Assembly (NCBI GenBank): GCA_025361565.1
Contig: JANYKN010000018.1
Location: 62,001-126,000, forward strand
DNA from: Bacteroidota bacterium
GTDB taxonomy: Bacteria > Bacteroidota > Bacteroidia > Bacteroidales > NBLH01
Length of the DNA: 64,000 nt
Direction of reading: 5' to 3'
Shown here: one piece after another, positions 8,481 to 17,215 of the stretch
Layout of the letters: each line of letters opens with the position of its first letter
How positions within the stretch are numbered: position 1 is the first letter of the stretch
Translations under genes and position numbers: made by a program
Notes under the pieces: generated by a model
Told to the model about the DNA's origin: nothing
The model's database searches: none
Seen by the model: only the letters and a program-made list of their open reading frames with translations

Positions 8481-8699
8481 ATTCTGGAAAGCAGTATTGA
8501 ATTTAAGTGAAAATTCATCTTGCATGGTTATTAATTCATCATTGTTGCTAGGATTTAATGTATAAATAAAATAGCAGCAGAGCTTTCTAATCTTAAGTCT
8601 GCATTTATAATCTGCTGTAAATCAATTGAATAAGCCATAGGTTTTTCCCTATAACTGACCTCAATAAATCATATTCATGCAACTATTCTAAAATATTAA

Positions 8700-8731
8700 T
8701 TTGAACTTAAATTATTAAGTATCTAAATTCG
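8700..8731 (+). promoter_or_regulatory. Weak promoter candidate upstream of the KASIII-like gene
   Basis: TTTG (8700-8703), a 20-nt spacer and TAAATTCG (8724-8731), one mismatch to TAnnTTTG. The rest of the 295-nt gap before it shows nothing else; a second imperfect -7 (TCAATTTG, 8743-8750) has no -33 partner. Confidence 0.3.
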
Positions 8732-8775
8732 CCCCTTCAAACTCAATTTGCCCAAATTTAATTAAAACTTTATTT

Positions 8776-9726
8776 ATGTTTTTGAATTCAATTGCCCATT
8801 ATTTGCCCTCGATAGAAATATCAAATGATTATTTTTTAGATAAAAACGGATTAACAGATGAATGGATTTACACCCGCACTGGAATAAAAACAAGAAGAAA
8901 AGCAGAGCCCGATGAAAATGCCAACACCATGGCAATAGAAGCAGTAAACCGTTTACTTAAAATTGACAAATTCCCAATCAAGGATGTTGATTTGATAATT
9001 GGTGGTACATATACTCCTTTTGATACAGTTGGAACACTAGCCCATGTAGTTCAGGAGCATTTTGACATATCCGATGTGATAACAATTTCTATTTCAACAG
9101 CTTGTTCATCATTAATAAATGCACTCGAAATTGTAGAAGGTTATTTTGCAATGGGCAAAGCTAAAAAAGCACTTGTAATTGTTTCGGAACATAATACCGG
9201 GTATAGCGTTGATACTGATGAGTTTGCAGGCCATTTGTGGGGTGATGCGTCAGCTGCTTTATTTGTTTCGAAAGAAAGAAATTCGCCAGATGATTTTGAA
9301 TTTGTTGAAATAATAACACAAGGCCTTGCAAATGTTGGAAAAGGCACTGTTGGAGTGGGTTTGCAGCCACTTAAAGAAGGAATTAAAATGAGGTATGGCA
9401 AAGATGTATTTGTTCAGGCCTGTAATTATATGACAAAAATTACCCTAGATATTCTTGCCCGAAATGGATATACAGTTGCTGATTTGGATTATTTGATTCC
9501 TCACCAGGCCAATATTAGAATTATTAATAATGTGGTTGAGCAACTGGGTATTAATGAAAAGAATACCATTGTTAATATTGATCGATTGGGCAATACCGGT
9601 TGTGTAAGCACAGCGATTGGTCTTTCGGAAAATTTAGAAAAAATAAAACAAGGAAAATTATTTTGTTTAACTGTTTTTGGCGGTGGCTATTCTAGTGGCG
9701 CTGCCCTAATTAAATCTAAATCATAA
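8776..9726 (+). CDS. 3-oxoacyl-ACP synthase III-like enzyme (FabH family)
   Basis: A 316-residue thiolase-fold condensing enzyme with a full FabH-type triad: Cys110 in S-T-A-C-S-S, His243 in I-P-H-Q-A-N and Asn273 in L-G-N-T-G. In fatty acid synthesis FabH condenses acetyl-CoA with malonyl-ACP; lone KASIII paralogues also serve special acyl or secondary-metabolite chemistry. It lies away from fabD/fabG/acpP and only 3 nt before a methyltransferase, which suggests a tailoring role rather than the housekeeping FabH, but this is inference. N-terminal segments match the family start, so the ATG is kept. Confidence 0.85.
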   Translation: MFLNSIAHYLPSIEISNDYFLDKNGLTDEWIYTRTGIKTRRKAEPDENANTMAIEAVNRLLKIDKFPIKDVDLIIGGTYTPFDTVGTLAHVVQEHFDISDVITISISTACSSLINALEIVEGYFAMGKAKKALVIVSEHNTGYSVDTDEFAGHLWGDASAALFVSKERNSPDDFEFVEIITQGLANVGKGTVGVGLQPLKEGIKMRYGKDVFVQACNYMTKITLDILARNGYTVADLDYLIPHQANIRIINNVVEQLGINEKNTIVNIDRLGNTGCVSTAIGLSENLEKIKQGKLFCLTVFGGGYSSGAALIKSKS

Positions 9727-9729
9727 TAT

Positions 9730-10383
9730 ATGTCTGTAGACTATTTTAACGAGGTATATTCTTCGAGCAAACAATATTTTGGAGATCATCCTGAAAACAT
9801 GTTGAGAGATTATTATTCGATGTGTGATAAAAAAGGCAGGATTTTAGATATTGGAATTGGCCAAGGTAGGAATGCTCGTTTTTTATTGCAGCAAGGTTAT
9901 GGTGTGGACGGGATAGATAATTCCGGAGTTGCATTGAATGAACTTGATCGAATGATTAAGGATGAACATTTGGATTTAAAGTTGTTTCAGATGGATTTTC
10001 AGATGTTCGATTGTGCACCAAGAACTTATTCCGCAATTTTACTGATTAGCCTATTTCCGGTTTTATCAGAAGCTCAGATTATTGATTTGGCTCAAAAATC
10101 GCGAAGGTGGCTAAGGAAAAAAGGGCTGGTTTTTGTAACAGGTTACACCACCAATGAAATCAGTTTTAAACCCACAGCACCGGAATGGCATAAAACTTCG
10201 GAAAATTCATATACTGATGATAAAGGAAACTTTAGAACATTTTTGGATGTTGATGATGCAATTTCTAAGTTTAGGAGATTTAAACCAATTTATCAATGGG
10301 AAGGATATGGCGAAAGGCATTCGCATGGAACAGATCAGATAGAACAACATCATTTATTTGAGATTATTTTGCAAAAAGTATAA
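9730..10383 (+). CDS. Class I SAM-dependent methyltransferase
   Basis: A 217-residue protein with the SAM-binding motif I L-D-I-G-I-G-Q-G-R-N around residue 40, followed by G-Y-x-V-D-G-I-D-N-S-G (the acidic end of strand 2), as in the TehB/Methyltransf_25 group. It lies 3 nt after the KASIII-like gene and is co-transcribed with it; a perfect palindromic terminator closes the pair. The substrate is unknown; methylation of the condensing enzyme's acyl product or of a small molecule is possible but not shown. Confidence 0.8.
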   Translation: MSVDYFNEVYSSSKQYFGDHPENMLRDYYSMCDKKGRILDIGIGQGRNARFLLQQGYGVDGIDNSGVALNELDRMIKDEHLDLKLFQMDFQMFDCAPRTYSAILLISLFPVLSEAQIIDLAQKSRRWLRKKGLVFVTGYTTNEISFKPTAPEWHKTSENSYTDDKGNFRTFLDVDDAISKFRRFKPIYQWEGYGERHSHGTDQIEQHHLFEIILQKV

Positions 10384-10386
10384 AAT

Positions 10387-10414
10387 AAAAAATCCGGAAA
10401 TTTCCGGATTTTTT
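10387..10414. terminator. Bidirectional intrinsic terminator
   Basis: A perfect 28-nt palindrome with two 14-nt arms (A6-TCCGGAAA and its complement), flanked by A and T runs. It lies between the convergent methyltransferase genes and can stop transcription from both sides. Confidence 0.85.
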
Positions 10415-10437
10415 GAAATAGAACCATTTGAAAACGA

Positions 10438-11214
10438 CTAATCTTGCTTTTTTTGAAGGATATAAGTAAAATATTCATATTTACGGCTTTCGAAAAAATT
10501 GAATGTTTCAGAACCCTTAGTTCCTGCAAAATTTAAAGCAATTTTCCATAAAAACCTGGGGGCTAACCTTTTAACTAGTTTCCTTTTTCGTTCGTCGTCA
10601 ATTTCAAGTGCTTTTACAACTTTAGGTGTAATTATTTCTTCTTTAATCTGTATAAGATTTGTTTTTTCTAAGTCCAGCTTAAGGTCTGCCATTTCATGAT
10701 CATATCGAAAATCACTGAATAGAAAGTAACCACCTGGTTTTAAAATCCGGCTTACCTCACCCAAAAAAGCAGTCATATTCGGATAACGATGTGAAGATTC
10801 AACATTTAAAATATTATCAAAGCTATTATCATCGATATTTAAATTCTGAGCATCTCCCTGTTTAAAATTCAAACCATTGATTTTGTAATATTTGTTGCAA
10901 AAATTAGCAGCTCTCTGATTTAAATCTATGCCCATGGCCGAATGAATGGGGAAATTTTTGGCAATAAAGGAAAGTCCTCCTCCACGACCACTTCCAATTT
11001 CTAATAACGTTTTATCTTTTAAATCAACAGCAGCTGCAAGTTGGTGATACAATTGTATTGAATATCGGTTTGGTTCATCTTTTGGATCTAAATCTACCTT
11101 TTGATCGGGACTAGAGTATCCATAATTCATAAAAATAATTTCTGCATTTTTATCGATATTGCTAACATACCAATACCAAATTCTAAAAAGCCAATCGCGC
11201 AAGTTAAATTTCAT
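10438..11214 (-). CDS. Class I SAM-dependent methyltransferase
   Basis: A 258-residue protein. Motif I is L-L-E-I-G-S-G-R-G-G-G (about 72-82), then G-I-D-L-N at the end of strand 2, G-D-A-Q-N-L and the Methyltransf_11 pattern L-K-P-G-G-Y-F-L-F-S-D. The general layout resembles small-molecule/lipid methyltransferases. It is not a close duplicate of the methyltransferase on the other side of the terminator: motifs and lengths differ. No co-directional partner is within 100 nt, so it is probably a single gene. Substrate unknown. Confidence 0.8.
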   Translation of the reverse strand: MKFNLRDWLFRIWYWYVSNIDKNAEIIFMNYGYSSPDQKVDLDPKDEPNRYSIQLYHQLAAAVDLKDKTLLEIGSGRGGGLSFIAKNFPIHSAMGIDLNQRAANFCNKYYKINGLNFKQGDAQNLNIDDNSFDNILNVESSHRYPNMTAFLGEVSRILKPGGYFLFSDFRYDHEMADLKLDLEKTNLIQIKEEIITPKVVKALEIDDERKRKLVKRLAPRFLWKIALNFAGTKGSETFNFFESRKYEYFTYILQKKQD

Positions 11215-11328
11215 AAAAAAATAATTAATTCCTGTTGTTTAAAAAAAATATATACTAATAATTTAAGATTGATTTATTGGCAGAGAAATGGATATAAATA
11301 AATGATTTACATTTAGAAAATCTGCATT

Positions 11329-11883
11329 TTACCCACTGATTTTGTTGACCGAAAGAATACTTTCAGCTGCGAGTGTACGTCCATTTTCTGCAAATTCATT
11401 ATTCGGCAGTATCTCCAATGCTTTATTAAAGCTTGTCAGTGCATCATGATAATTAAATAGATAATACTCAAGCATTCCTTTTTGATAATAAAGATTACTA
11501 TGAGTTTCAGTACTATAAGGGTAAAACTCAATAGCTTTATTTAAAAGTTCCAGAGCGTTTTTATATCTGTTTTGTTTCAATTCAAGCAACGAGTAATTAT
11601 AATAGGCATCAAAACCTTTTGCATTGATTTCCAGTGCATGTTTATAGCAATCAATCGCATCTTTACTTTGGTCAATGGCTGAGTATGCAGTTCCTGCCCA
11701 TAAATGTGCTTCGTAATAATCAGGGAAATAACGTATTACCTTCATATAGATATCTATTGCAAGCCTGAAATTATCGTTTTTGAATTCGGTTGAGGCATCA
11801 CGCATCAAATAAGGTAAAACAAAAACTTTTTTTAGATATCGTGAAATATTCATTTGCAAAAGTGTAGAGCAGGTTAAATTCAT
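11329..11883 (-). CDS. TPR repeat protein
   Basis: A 184-residue protein made almost entirely of tetratricopeptide repeats: at least four 34-residue units with the A-x-x-x-Y-x-x-A-L pattern (for example D-A-I-D-C-Y-K-H-A-L-E-I-N). No signal peptide is evident and no catalytic domain is present, so it is a likely cytosolic protein-protein adaptor. An internal Met at residue 11 could equally be the start. It lies between a methyltransferase and an acyltransferase on the same strand, with gaps over 100 nt on both sides, so no operon is implied. Confidence 0.75.
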   Translation of the reverse strand: MNLTCSTLLQMNISRYLKKVFVLPYLMRDASTEFKNDNFRLAIDIYMKVIRYFPDYYEAHLWAGTAYSAIDQSKDAIDCYKHALEINAKGFDAYYNYSLLELKQNRYKNALELLNKAIEFYPYSTETHSNLYYQKGMLEYYLFNYHDALTSFNKALEILPNNEFAENGRTLAAESILSVNKISG

Positions 11884-12008
11884 CTTTTTACTACTTTTTC
11901 TTAATTATACCTAACAATAAGTATAAAAAAATAGAAGCAGCAATAAAAAATAAGCATTAAAAATATAAATATAGTTTTTTTTCCGATTTTGAATGCTTAA
12001 ATCCTTAA

Positions 12009-12845
12009 TTATACAAAATTGATTTTATCAGGGTCATTATTTTTTAATTGATAAAGATAGGATCTCACTTTGGCTGCCAATTCATTATGTGGTGTTTTAT
12101 GATCAAGCTGAAGGTAAGAAATAGGTTTTCCAATGGAGACAATGATTTTTTTATTCCTTTTATTAAACAATTCTCTTGGTAAAAGCATCAATTCTACATT
12201 TGCTTTAATCCCAAAAAACTTCCGGATGCTGTGAACCGAATAAAAAAGTCTCGAATTTCCACCATGAAAATAAACGGGAACTATATCTCTTTTTTCAGAA
12301 ATTGCTTTTGTAATGAAACTTTTTTGCCATTCCTTATCCTGAATAATTCCATTGTATTTACGCGATACTTCACCTGCCGGAAAGTGATTGATGGGTACAT
12401 CAGATTTATAAATTTTATCCAGTTCAAGGATTTGGGCCTTGGCACTTTTACCATAAACATTTACAGCCGCAACAGTTGATACCAATTGAGGTATTAAATG
12501 AAAAGCATCATTACCAATACCCATAAAAGTTCCATATTTAGTGCCAACAATATGCCCTAAAATCATTCCGTCTAAAATTCCATAAAGATGGTTGGCAACA
12601 AAAAAACACCTTCCATTTTCCGGTAAATTTTCCTGTCCTCTAATGTCGAGGGTAAGATTTAATTCTTCAACCATTTTTGAAGTAAAGGGATATCCCAGGT
12701 AATCAATGTATTTATTGATTGCCATGTTCATTTCCTTTTGCATAATTATTTTTTTCAGGATTGCAATAACAATCCCGGGCATTTTTTTTGCCAAGGATGG
12801 ATATTGTTCCTTTAATGTTTTGGATAGGTTGATGTATTCAATCAT
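12009..12845 (-). CDS. Hemolysin/GlsA-like lipid acyltransferase
   Basis: A 278-residue acyltransferase of the PlsC superfamily. It shows N-H-L-Y-G-I-L-D-G (catalytic His and Asp) and F-P-A-G-E-V-S-R, followed by V-P-V-Y-F-H-G and S-I-G-K-P-I. This variant is typical of the proteins long called hemolysin-like, which include the O-acyltransferase GlsA of glycine-lipid synthesis in Bacteroides and OlsA-type enzymes. It therefore probably esterifies an N-acylated amino-acid lipid, but no GlsB-like N-acyltransferase is seen nearby, so this stays an inference. A promoter candidate lies 40 nt upstream. Confidence 0.75.
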   Translation of the reverse strand: MIEYINLSKTLKEQYPSLAKKMPGIVIAILKKIIMQKEMNMAINKYIDYLGYPFTSKMVEELNLTLDIRGQENLPENGRCFFVANHLYGILDGMILGHIVGTKYGTFMGIGNDAFHLIPQLVSTVAAVNVYGKSAKAQILELDKIYKSDVPINHFPAGEVSRKYNGIIQDKEWQKSFITKAISEKRDIVPVYFHGGNSRLFYSVHSIRKFFGIKANVELMLLPRELFNKRNKKIIVSIGKPISYLQLDHKTPHNELAAKVRSYLYQLKNNDPDKINFV

Positions 12846-12888
12846 TTCAATATTATTGGATTATATTTATTTTTTGCTCAATTAATGC

Positions 12889-12918
12889 CAAATTTAGTTG
12901 ATAAATAAACGGCGCAAG
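12889..12918 (-). promoter_or_regulatory. Probable promoter of the acyltransferase gene
   Basis: On the minus strand: CTTG (12918-12915), an 18-nt spacer and TAAATTTG (12896-12889). The -7 is a full match and the -33 a three-of-four match. The start codon at 12845 is about 37 nt below the predicted transcript start. Confidence 0.45.
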
Positions 12919-13121
12919 ATACAAAAACTAATGATTTTTTGAATAAGCTATTTGATAACGGCTACAAGAATAATTTACATATTATTGATAATGAGCAATA
13001 AAGACTAAACCCAGATTTAAAAATCCATAATTGGAAATTCAAGTTCAACAGGTGAAAATTATTTATCGAAATATGTTAACCTTGAATTTTCTGAAATTTT
13101 TATTACTTCAAAATTTCTAGT

Positions 13122-14576
13122 TTAATTTTTAACATCTAAATCTTTTAAAAAAGCTCTTTTAACGCCTTTATAATCTATTTCGCCAACTTTTTTAAGATAT
13201 TCCATCACTACTTCTGCAGTTGTTACACCTTGTGATGATCCTTTATCATTATGTTTAAACTGATATGTACTAAGTATATAATCGTTCATGCCAACGTTAT
13301 ACGTTTTGTTTTCGTCAATTGGGTTTCCTTGATAATCGGTGAGCAATATTTCTTTAATTGAATTGTTTTCTTTAACAATGGTGTAATTTATTCCGGAAAC
13401 ACGTAATTCAATTTCATGGTTTCGAAATGAATAGGTAATTAGAGACCTAATCTCGTCAGTTTTCATATTAACGGACATCAGATAATTTCCAAATGGATCC
13501 ATTTTGTAGATAGTTTCAAGAGTTATATCACCTTCGGGTATTTCGTTAATACGTATACCTCCCGAATTTTGAAAAACAATATCAAATTGCTTTGTATTTC
13601 TCAATGCGTCAGTATAAAAGCACCCCAACTCTTCATTGCCTGCTAGTTTTGTTTTTGCTTTTCCTAAAACTTCCTTTAGCAATGGGTTTTGACTGTATTT
13701 ATATACTAAATCATTAATTTCAGGATTTATATTTTGTTTTCCCTTCAAGCTAATTAATTTGTATGTTCTATCAATTATTTTGCCTTTGAGGATGCTTAAT
13801 TTAATTTCGCCAACAGATTTTAATTTTGAACCAGCCTGAGCTATCATAACGCCGTTTACAAGCAAAATACTATCAATAACTGTATGACTATGACCACCAA
13901 TGATGAGATCAATTTCAGGCATTTGAGCTGCAAGCACTTTGTCGTTTTCTATACCAAGATGTGTAAGTGCAATAAATAAGTCACTCTTTTTTGCAAGTTT
14001 TTTATATTTTAAAATGGTAGGAATAGGATCTGGAAATTTAAGACCTTTCAATTTTGATGGATGTGTTTCGGGATATCCATTTGCCGAATTATCTAAAATA
14101 CTTAAAATAGTGATATTTAGATTGCCTTTTGTTTTAAGTTTAATATATGGTTCAGGGATTTTTATTATTCCATTTTCATTAATAATATTTGCACATATAA
14201 ATGGAAAATTGGCTTCTCCAATTCGCTTTTTTAAAACTTCCTGGCCATAATCGAATTCGTGGTTACCAATTGCTGAAACATTAAATCCTACTTTATTCAT
14301 AAGATCAATAACAGCGTATCCTTTTTCTTCGCTCATATCAACCATTGGATTTCCGGTAAACAGGTCGCCGGCATTAAGCAAATAAACATTTTTGTATATT
14401 GCCCTTATACTATCAACAATAAATGCCAGTCGTGCAAAATTAGCAATGCTACCATGGATATCGTTGGTGTGTAAAAAAACAATTTCTTCTGTTTTGCTGT
14501 TTTTCAGCTTTTTATCTTGTGTTTTAGCAGATATTGCTATGAATAAGATGGCTGTGATTAAATAGATTTTTTTCAT
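13122..14576 (-). CDS. 5'-nucleotidase / bifunctional metallophosphatase (UshA family), secreted
   Basis: A 484-residue protein with a signal peptide (about 1-20) and two domains. The N-terminal metallophosphatase has the metal motifs H-T-N-D-I-H-G, L-N-A-G-D, G-N-H-E-F-D-Y-G and G-G-H-S-H. The C-terminal 5'-nucleotidase domain includes the Q-N-S-G-G-I-R substrate loop. It removes phosphate from extracellular or periplasmic nucleotides so the nucleoside can be taken up. Both halves are in one chain here; in many members of this phylum they are encoded by two adjacent genes. It is divergent from the carbohydrate-binding gene with a 232-nt gap in which no convincing promoter was found. Confidence 0.9.
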   Translation of the reverse strand: MKKIYLITAILFIAISAKTQDKKLKNSKTEEIVFLHTNDIHGSIANFARLAFIVDSIRAIYKNVYLLNAGDLFTGNPMVDMSEEKGYAVIDLMNKVGFNVSAIGNHEFDYGQEVLKKRIGEANFPFICANIINENGIIKIPEPYIKLKTKGNLNITILSILDNSANGYPETHPSKLKGLKFPDPIPTILKYKKLAKKSDLFIALTHLGIENDKVLAAQMPEIDLIIGGHSHTVIDSILLVNGVMIAQAGSKLKSVGEIKLSILKGKIIDRTYKLISLKGKQNINPEINDLVYKYSQNPLLKEVLGKAKTKLAGNEELGCFYTDALRNTKQFDIVFQNSGGIRINEIPEGDITLETIYKMDPFGNYLMSVNMKTDEIRSLITYSFRNHEIELRVSGINYTIVKENNSIKEILLTDYQGNPIDENKTYNVGMNDYILSTYQFKHNDKGSSQGVTTAEVVMEYLKKVGEIDYKGVKRAFLKDLDVKN

Positions 14577-14808
14577 TAATATGTTTATTTAAAGTTTGTA
14601 AAACTAGCTTGTTTTTTTTATACTAAAAAGAATACTGATGGATAATTAGATCAGCTTACTGAATTATTGTTAATTATAGCTTGGATTTTTGGAATTATGA
14701 TCGATTTTAAAAAGGTTCAATGAGTGGGTATTAATATTCTGAATACTTTTTTTACTTTTATCATAAACAATTCATTGGAACTAATTCTGCTTTAGAAAAG
14801 ACTAAATA

Positions 14809-15897
14809 ATGAGGAATATTTTAATTTTTTTATGGATATTAATGCCGATCATTTCTTTTGGCCAAAATGCTAATCGGGAAATTTGGCAGTATTTCATTCC
14901 TAAATATTATATTGCTTATAAAGCTAATTCTAAAATTATTGTTGACGGTAAAGATTCCGAAATAGATTGGAATCAGGCAGAATGGACCGATAATTTTGTC
15001 GATATTGAAGGAGAAACTAAGGCAATTCCCTATTTAAAAACGAATGTTAAGATGCTTTGGGACGATTCCTGCATTTATTTTTATGCTAAGCTTGAAGAAC
15101 CTGACGTGTGGGGAGATATTACAGAAAGAGATGCGGTTATCTTCCACAACAATGATTTTGAGATATTTATCAAACCCAATATTGCTTCGCCACAGTATGG
15201 TGAAATTGAAATAAATGCTTTGGGCACTATTTGGGATTTAATGCTTACCAAACCCTATAGAGAAAAAGGTATTGCGCTGAATAGCTGGAATATACAAGGA
15301 TTGAAGGTTGCCGTAAATGTGGATGGAACCATCAATAGCCCTTTAGATAAAGACAATGGATGGTCTGTTGAAATTGCAATTCCCCGCAATGCATTAAAGG
15401 AATTAGGCTTTATAAATAATATAAATAAAGTTCCAGCATTATGGAGAATAAATTTTTCAAGAGTTGAATGGGAAAATGAAATTCTTGAAGGCAAATACAA
15501 CAGAAAAAAAGATGGAATTGGTAATTTGAAACCCGAAAATAATTGGGTTTGGTCTCAGCATGGAGTAATTGATATGCATCAGCCTGAGAAATGGGGATTT
15601 TTAAAATTCAGTGACAAAGAGCCCGGAACTGATGTTTTTGAGCAGGATTCGAGTATTGGAATTACTTTAGCTTTGTTTCATCTTTATACACTTGAAAAGC
15701 AATATTTTTTTAAAAATGGATTTTACGCAAACAATCTTCAAAAATTGGAAACTCTAAAATTTGTTTTCGATGGCGCTCAATCTATACCGTCTATTGTTTT
15801 AACATATTCAGGATTTGAAATATTTTTCAATCTTAAATATCAACAAACTCGTTATATCATTAATCAAAAAGGAATTATTAAAAAGCTAAAATATTAA
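14809..15897 (+). CDS. Secreted CBM9-like (carbohydrate-binding) protein
   Basis: A 362-residue exported protein (signal peptide about 1-18, ending I-S-F-G-Q). The pattern I-V-D-G-K-D-S-E-I-D-W-N-Q-A-E-W, then a W-D-D-S-x-I-Y-F-Y-A strand, N-N-D-F-E-I-F and a W-S-V-E-I-A-I-P strand, is typical of family 9 carbohydrate-binding-like domains. The C-terminal third (after about 275) resembles nothing I know. It lies 2 nt before a glycosidase-like lipoprotein, so the two probably work together on a glycan or glycoside at the cell surface. The ligand is unknown. Confidence 0.75.
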   Translation: MRNILIFLWILMPIISFGQNANREIWQYFIPKYYIAYKANSKIIVDGKDSEIDWNQAEWTDNFVDIEGETKAIPYLKTNVKMLWDDSCIYFYAKLEEPDVWGDITERDAVIFHNNDFEIFIKPNIASPQYGEIEINALGTIWDLMLTKPYREKGIALNSWNIQGLKVAVNVDGTINSPLDKDNGWSVEIAIPRNALKELGFINNINKVPALWRINFSRVEWENEILEGKYNRKKDGIGNLKPENNWVWSQHGVIDMHQPEKWGFLKFSDKEPGTDVFEQDSSIGITLALFHLYTLEKQYFFKNGFYANNLQKLETLKFVFDGAQSIPSIVLTYSGFEIFFNLKYQQTRYIINQKGIIKKLKY

Positions 15898-15899
15898 AT

Positions 15900-16997
15900 A
15901 TGAAAAGATTGAAAGACTTTAGTCTGGCATTTATAGTTTTGGTGCTGATTTCATGTGCACCGAATCGCACAATTTTACGAGCAAATCATGAAAAATCTAA
16001 GTCTTTTGTCTTTGCAGTTTGGGGCGAAGGTGATGCCGCTAAATCAGCAGCAGCCTGGGATTCCATTTTTACTAAATTCAAAAATGCAGGAATAACTGAT
16101 TTTTTTATGCAGGCTTCACCATCAGAATTAAGTCGGCTAGTTGACATTACAAAAAATAAAGGGCTAAAAATTCATGGATGGATAATGGTTTTAAACCGGC
16201 CAAATGATACAATTGCCCAGCAACATCCTGATTGGTATGCAGTAAATAGAAATGGGCAAAACAGTTTGGATTATCGTGCTTATGTAGATTATTACCAATG
16301 GCTTAGTCCATTTAGCCCAGGTGCTAGGGAATATATAAAAAGTAATATCCGGGCTATTGCTGAAGTTAAAGGTTTGGCTTCGGTTCATTTGGATTATGTA
16401 CGCTATTGCGATGTGATTTTAGGAGCAGCACTTCAACCAAAATACAATATTGTGCAAAACTATGAAATGCCTGAATATGATTATGATTATCACCCACTTG
16501 CACGAAAAGGCTTTGAAGAAATATTTGGTGTGGATCCAATAAAAATGGAACATCCGGAATTGAGTAACGAATGGCGACAATATCGTTTAAACGCGGTTAC
16601 TTCACTTGTAAATGAGTTATCGGAAATAGCACACCAAAATCATAAAAGACTATCTGCCGCTGTTTTTCCATTCCCCGAAATGTCAAGGATGATGGTTAAA
16701 CAAGATTGGAGTTCATGGAAACTGGACCTGGTGTTGCCGATGCTCTATCACAATTTTTACAACCAAAATATTAATTGGATAGGTTTTAGTATGGAACAAG
16801 CTGTAAAAGAAGTTGATGGAAGATTCCCGATTTATGCAGGTTTGTTTATTCCATCATTATCGCCGGAAGAATTAAAAGAAGCAATTCTTATTTCGAAAAA
16901 AGCCAATGCTGCTGGAGTTTCATTTTTTGAAATGAATTCGTTAAACGAAGAGCACTTAAAAATCATTAAACTCCTTGACAAATCATTTAATCCTTAA
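15900..16997 (+). CDS. Glycosyl hydrolase 10-like (GHL10) lipoprotein
   Basis: A 365-residue protein with a lipoprotein signal (L-I-S-C at about residues 17-20), so probably membrane-anchored. The body is a (beta/alpha)8-type sequence with I-H-G-W-I-M-V-L, H-P-D-W-Y-A-V-N, L-S-P-F-S-P-G-A-R-E-Y and V-H-L-D-Y-V-R-Y, the pattern of the hypothetical glycosidase family called GHL10/DUF187. The Asp in H-L-D-Y-V-R-Y is in the position expected for an active-site acid. The substrate is not known for most of this family. It forms a two-gene unit with the CBM9-like gene. Confidence 0.75.
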   Translation: MKRLKDFSLAFIVLVLISCAPNRTILRANHEKSKSFVFAVWGEGDAAKSAAAWDSIFTKFKNAGITDFFMQASPSELSRLVDITKNKGLKIHGWIMVLNRPNDTIAQQHPDWYAVNRNGQNSLDYRAYVDYYQWLSPFSPGAREYIKSNIRAIAEVKGLASVHLDYVRYCDVILGAALQPKYNIVQNYEMPEYDYDYHPLARKGFEEIFGVDPIKMEHPELSNEWRQYRLNAVTSLVNELSEIAHQNHKRLSAAVFPFPEMSRMMVKQDWSSWKLDLVLPMLYHNFYNQNINWIGFSMEQAVKEVDGRFPIYAGLFIPSLSPEELKEAILISKKANAAGVSFFEMNSLNEEHLKIIKLLDKSFNP

Positions 16998-17144
16998 TAG
17001 AATATTTTGCTGTTTATTTTTTTGATTATTATCTTATAAAAATGTATTATCACCTTTAAATCCATTGATTTATTTCAATGGGTTCGGACATTAAATGCGC
17101 CGAATTTTATTTCTTAAAAATAGCTATTCTCTAAGATCTTTTAT

Positions 17145-17152
17145 TAAATTTG
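17145..17152 (+). promoter_or_regulatory. Probable -7 element upstream of the FISUMP gene
   Basis: TAAATTTG followed by C matches the -7 consensus exactly; no good -33 is present. It gives a leader of about 57 nt that contains a strong Shine-Dalgarno. Confidence 0.4.
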
Positions 17153-17202
17153 CTTTTCAAAGTAAACTATTCATGCAAGTGATTATTTTACTCAAAATTA
17201 AA

Positions 17203-17210
17203 AAGGAGGT
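17203..17210 (+). promoter_or_regulatory. Strong Shine-Dalgarno sequence
   Basis: AAGGAGGT, 5 nt before the ATG at 17216. It is a near-perfect anti-16S match at ideal spacing. The other starts I checked in this window have no such sequence, and Bacteroidota in general avoid them, so it is an outlier that also fixes the start of the gene. Confidence 0.7.
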
Positions 17211-17215
17211 ATTCT

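Noticed and set aside
17062-17081. Hairpin CCATTGA/TCAATGG after the GHL10 gene
   Set aside because: Seven pairs, no T run behind it and 65 nt after the stop; too weak to call a terminator.
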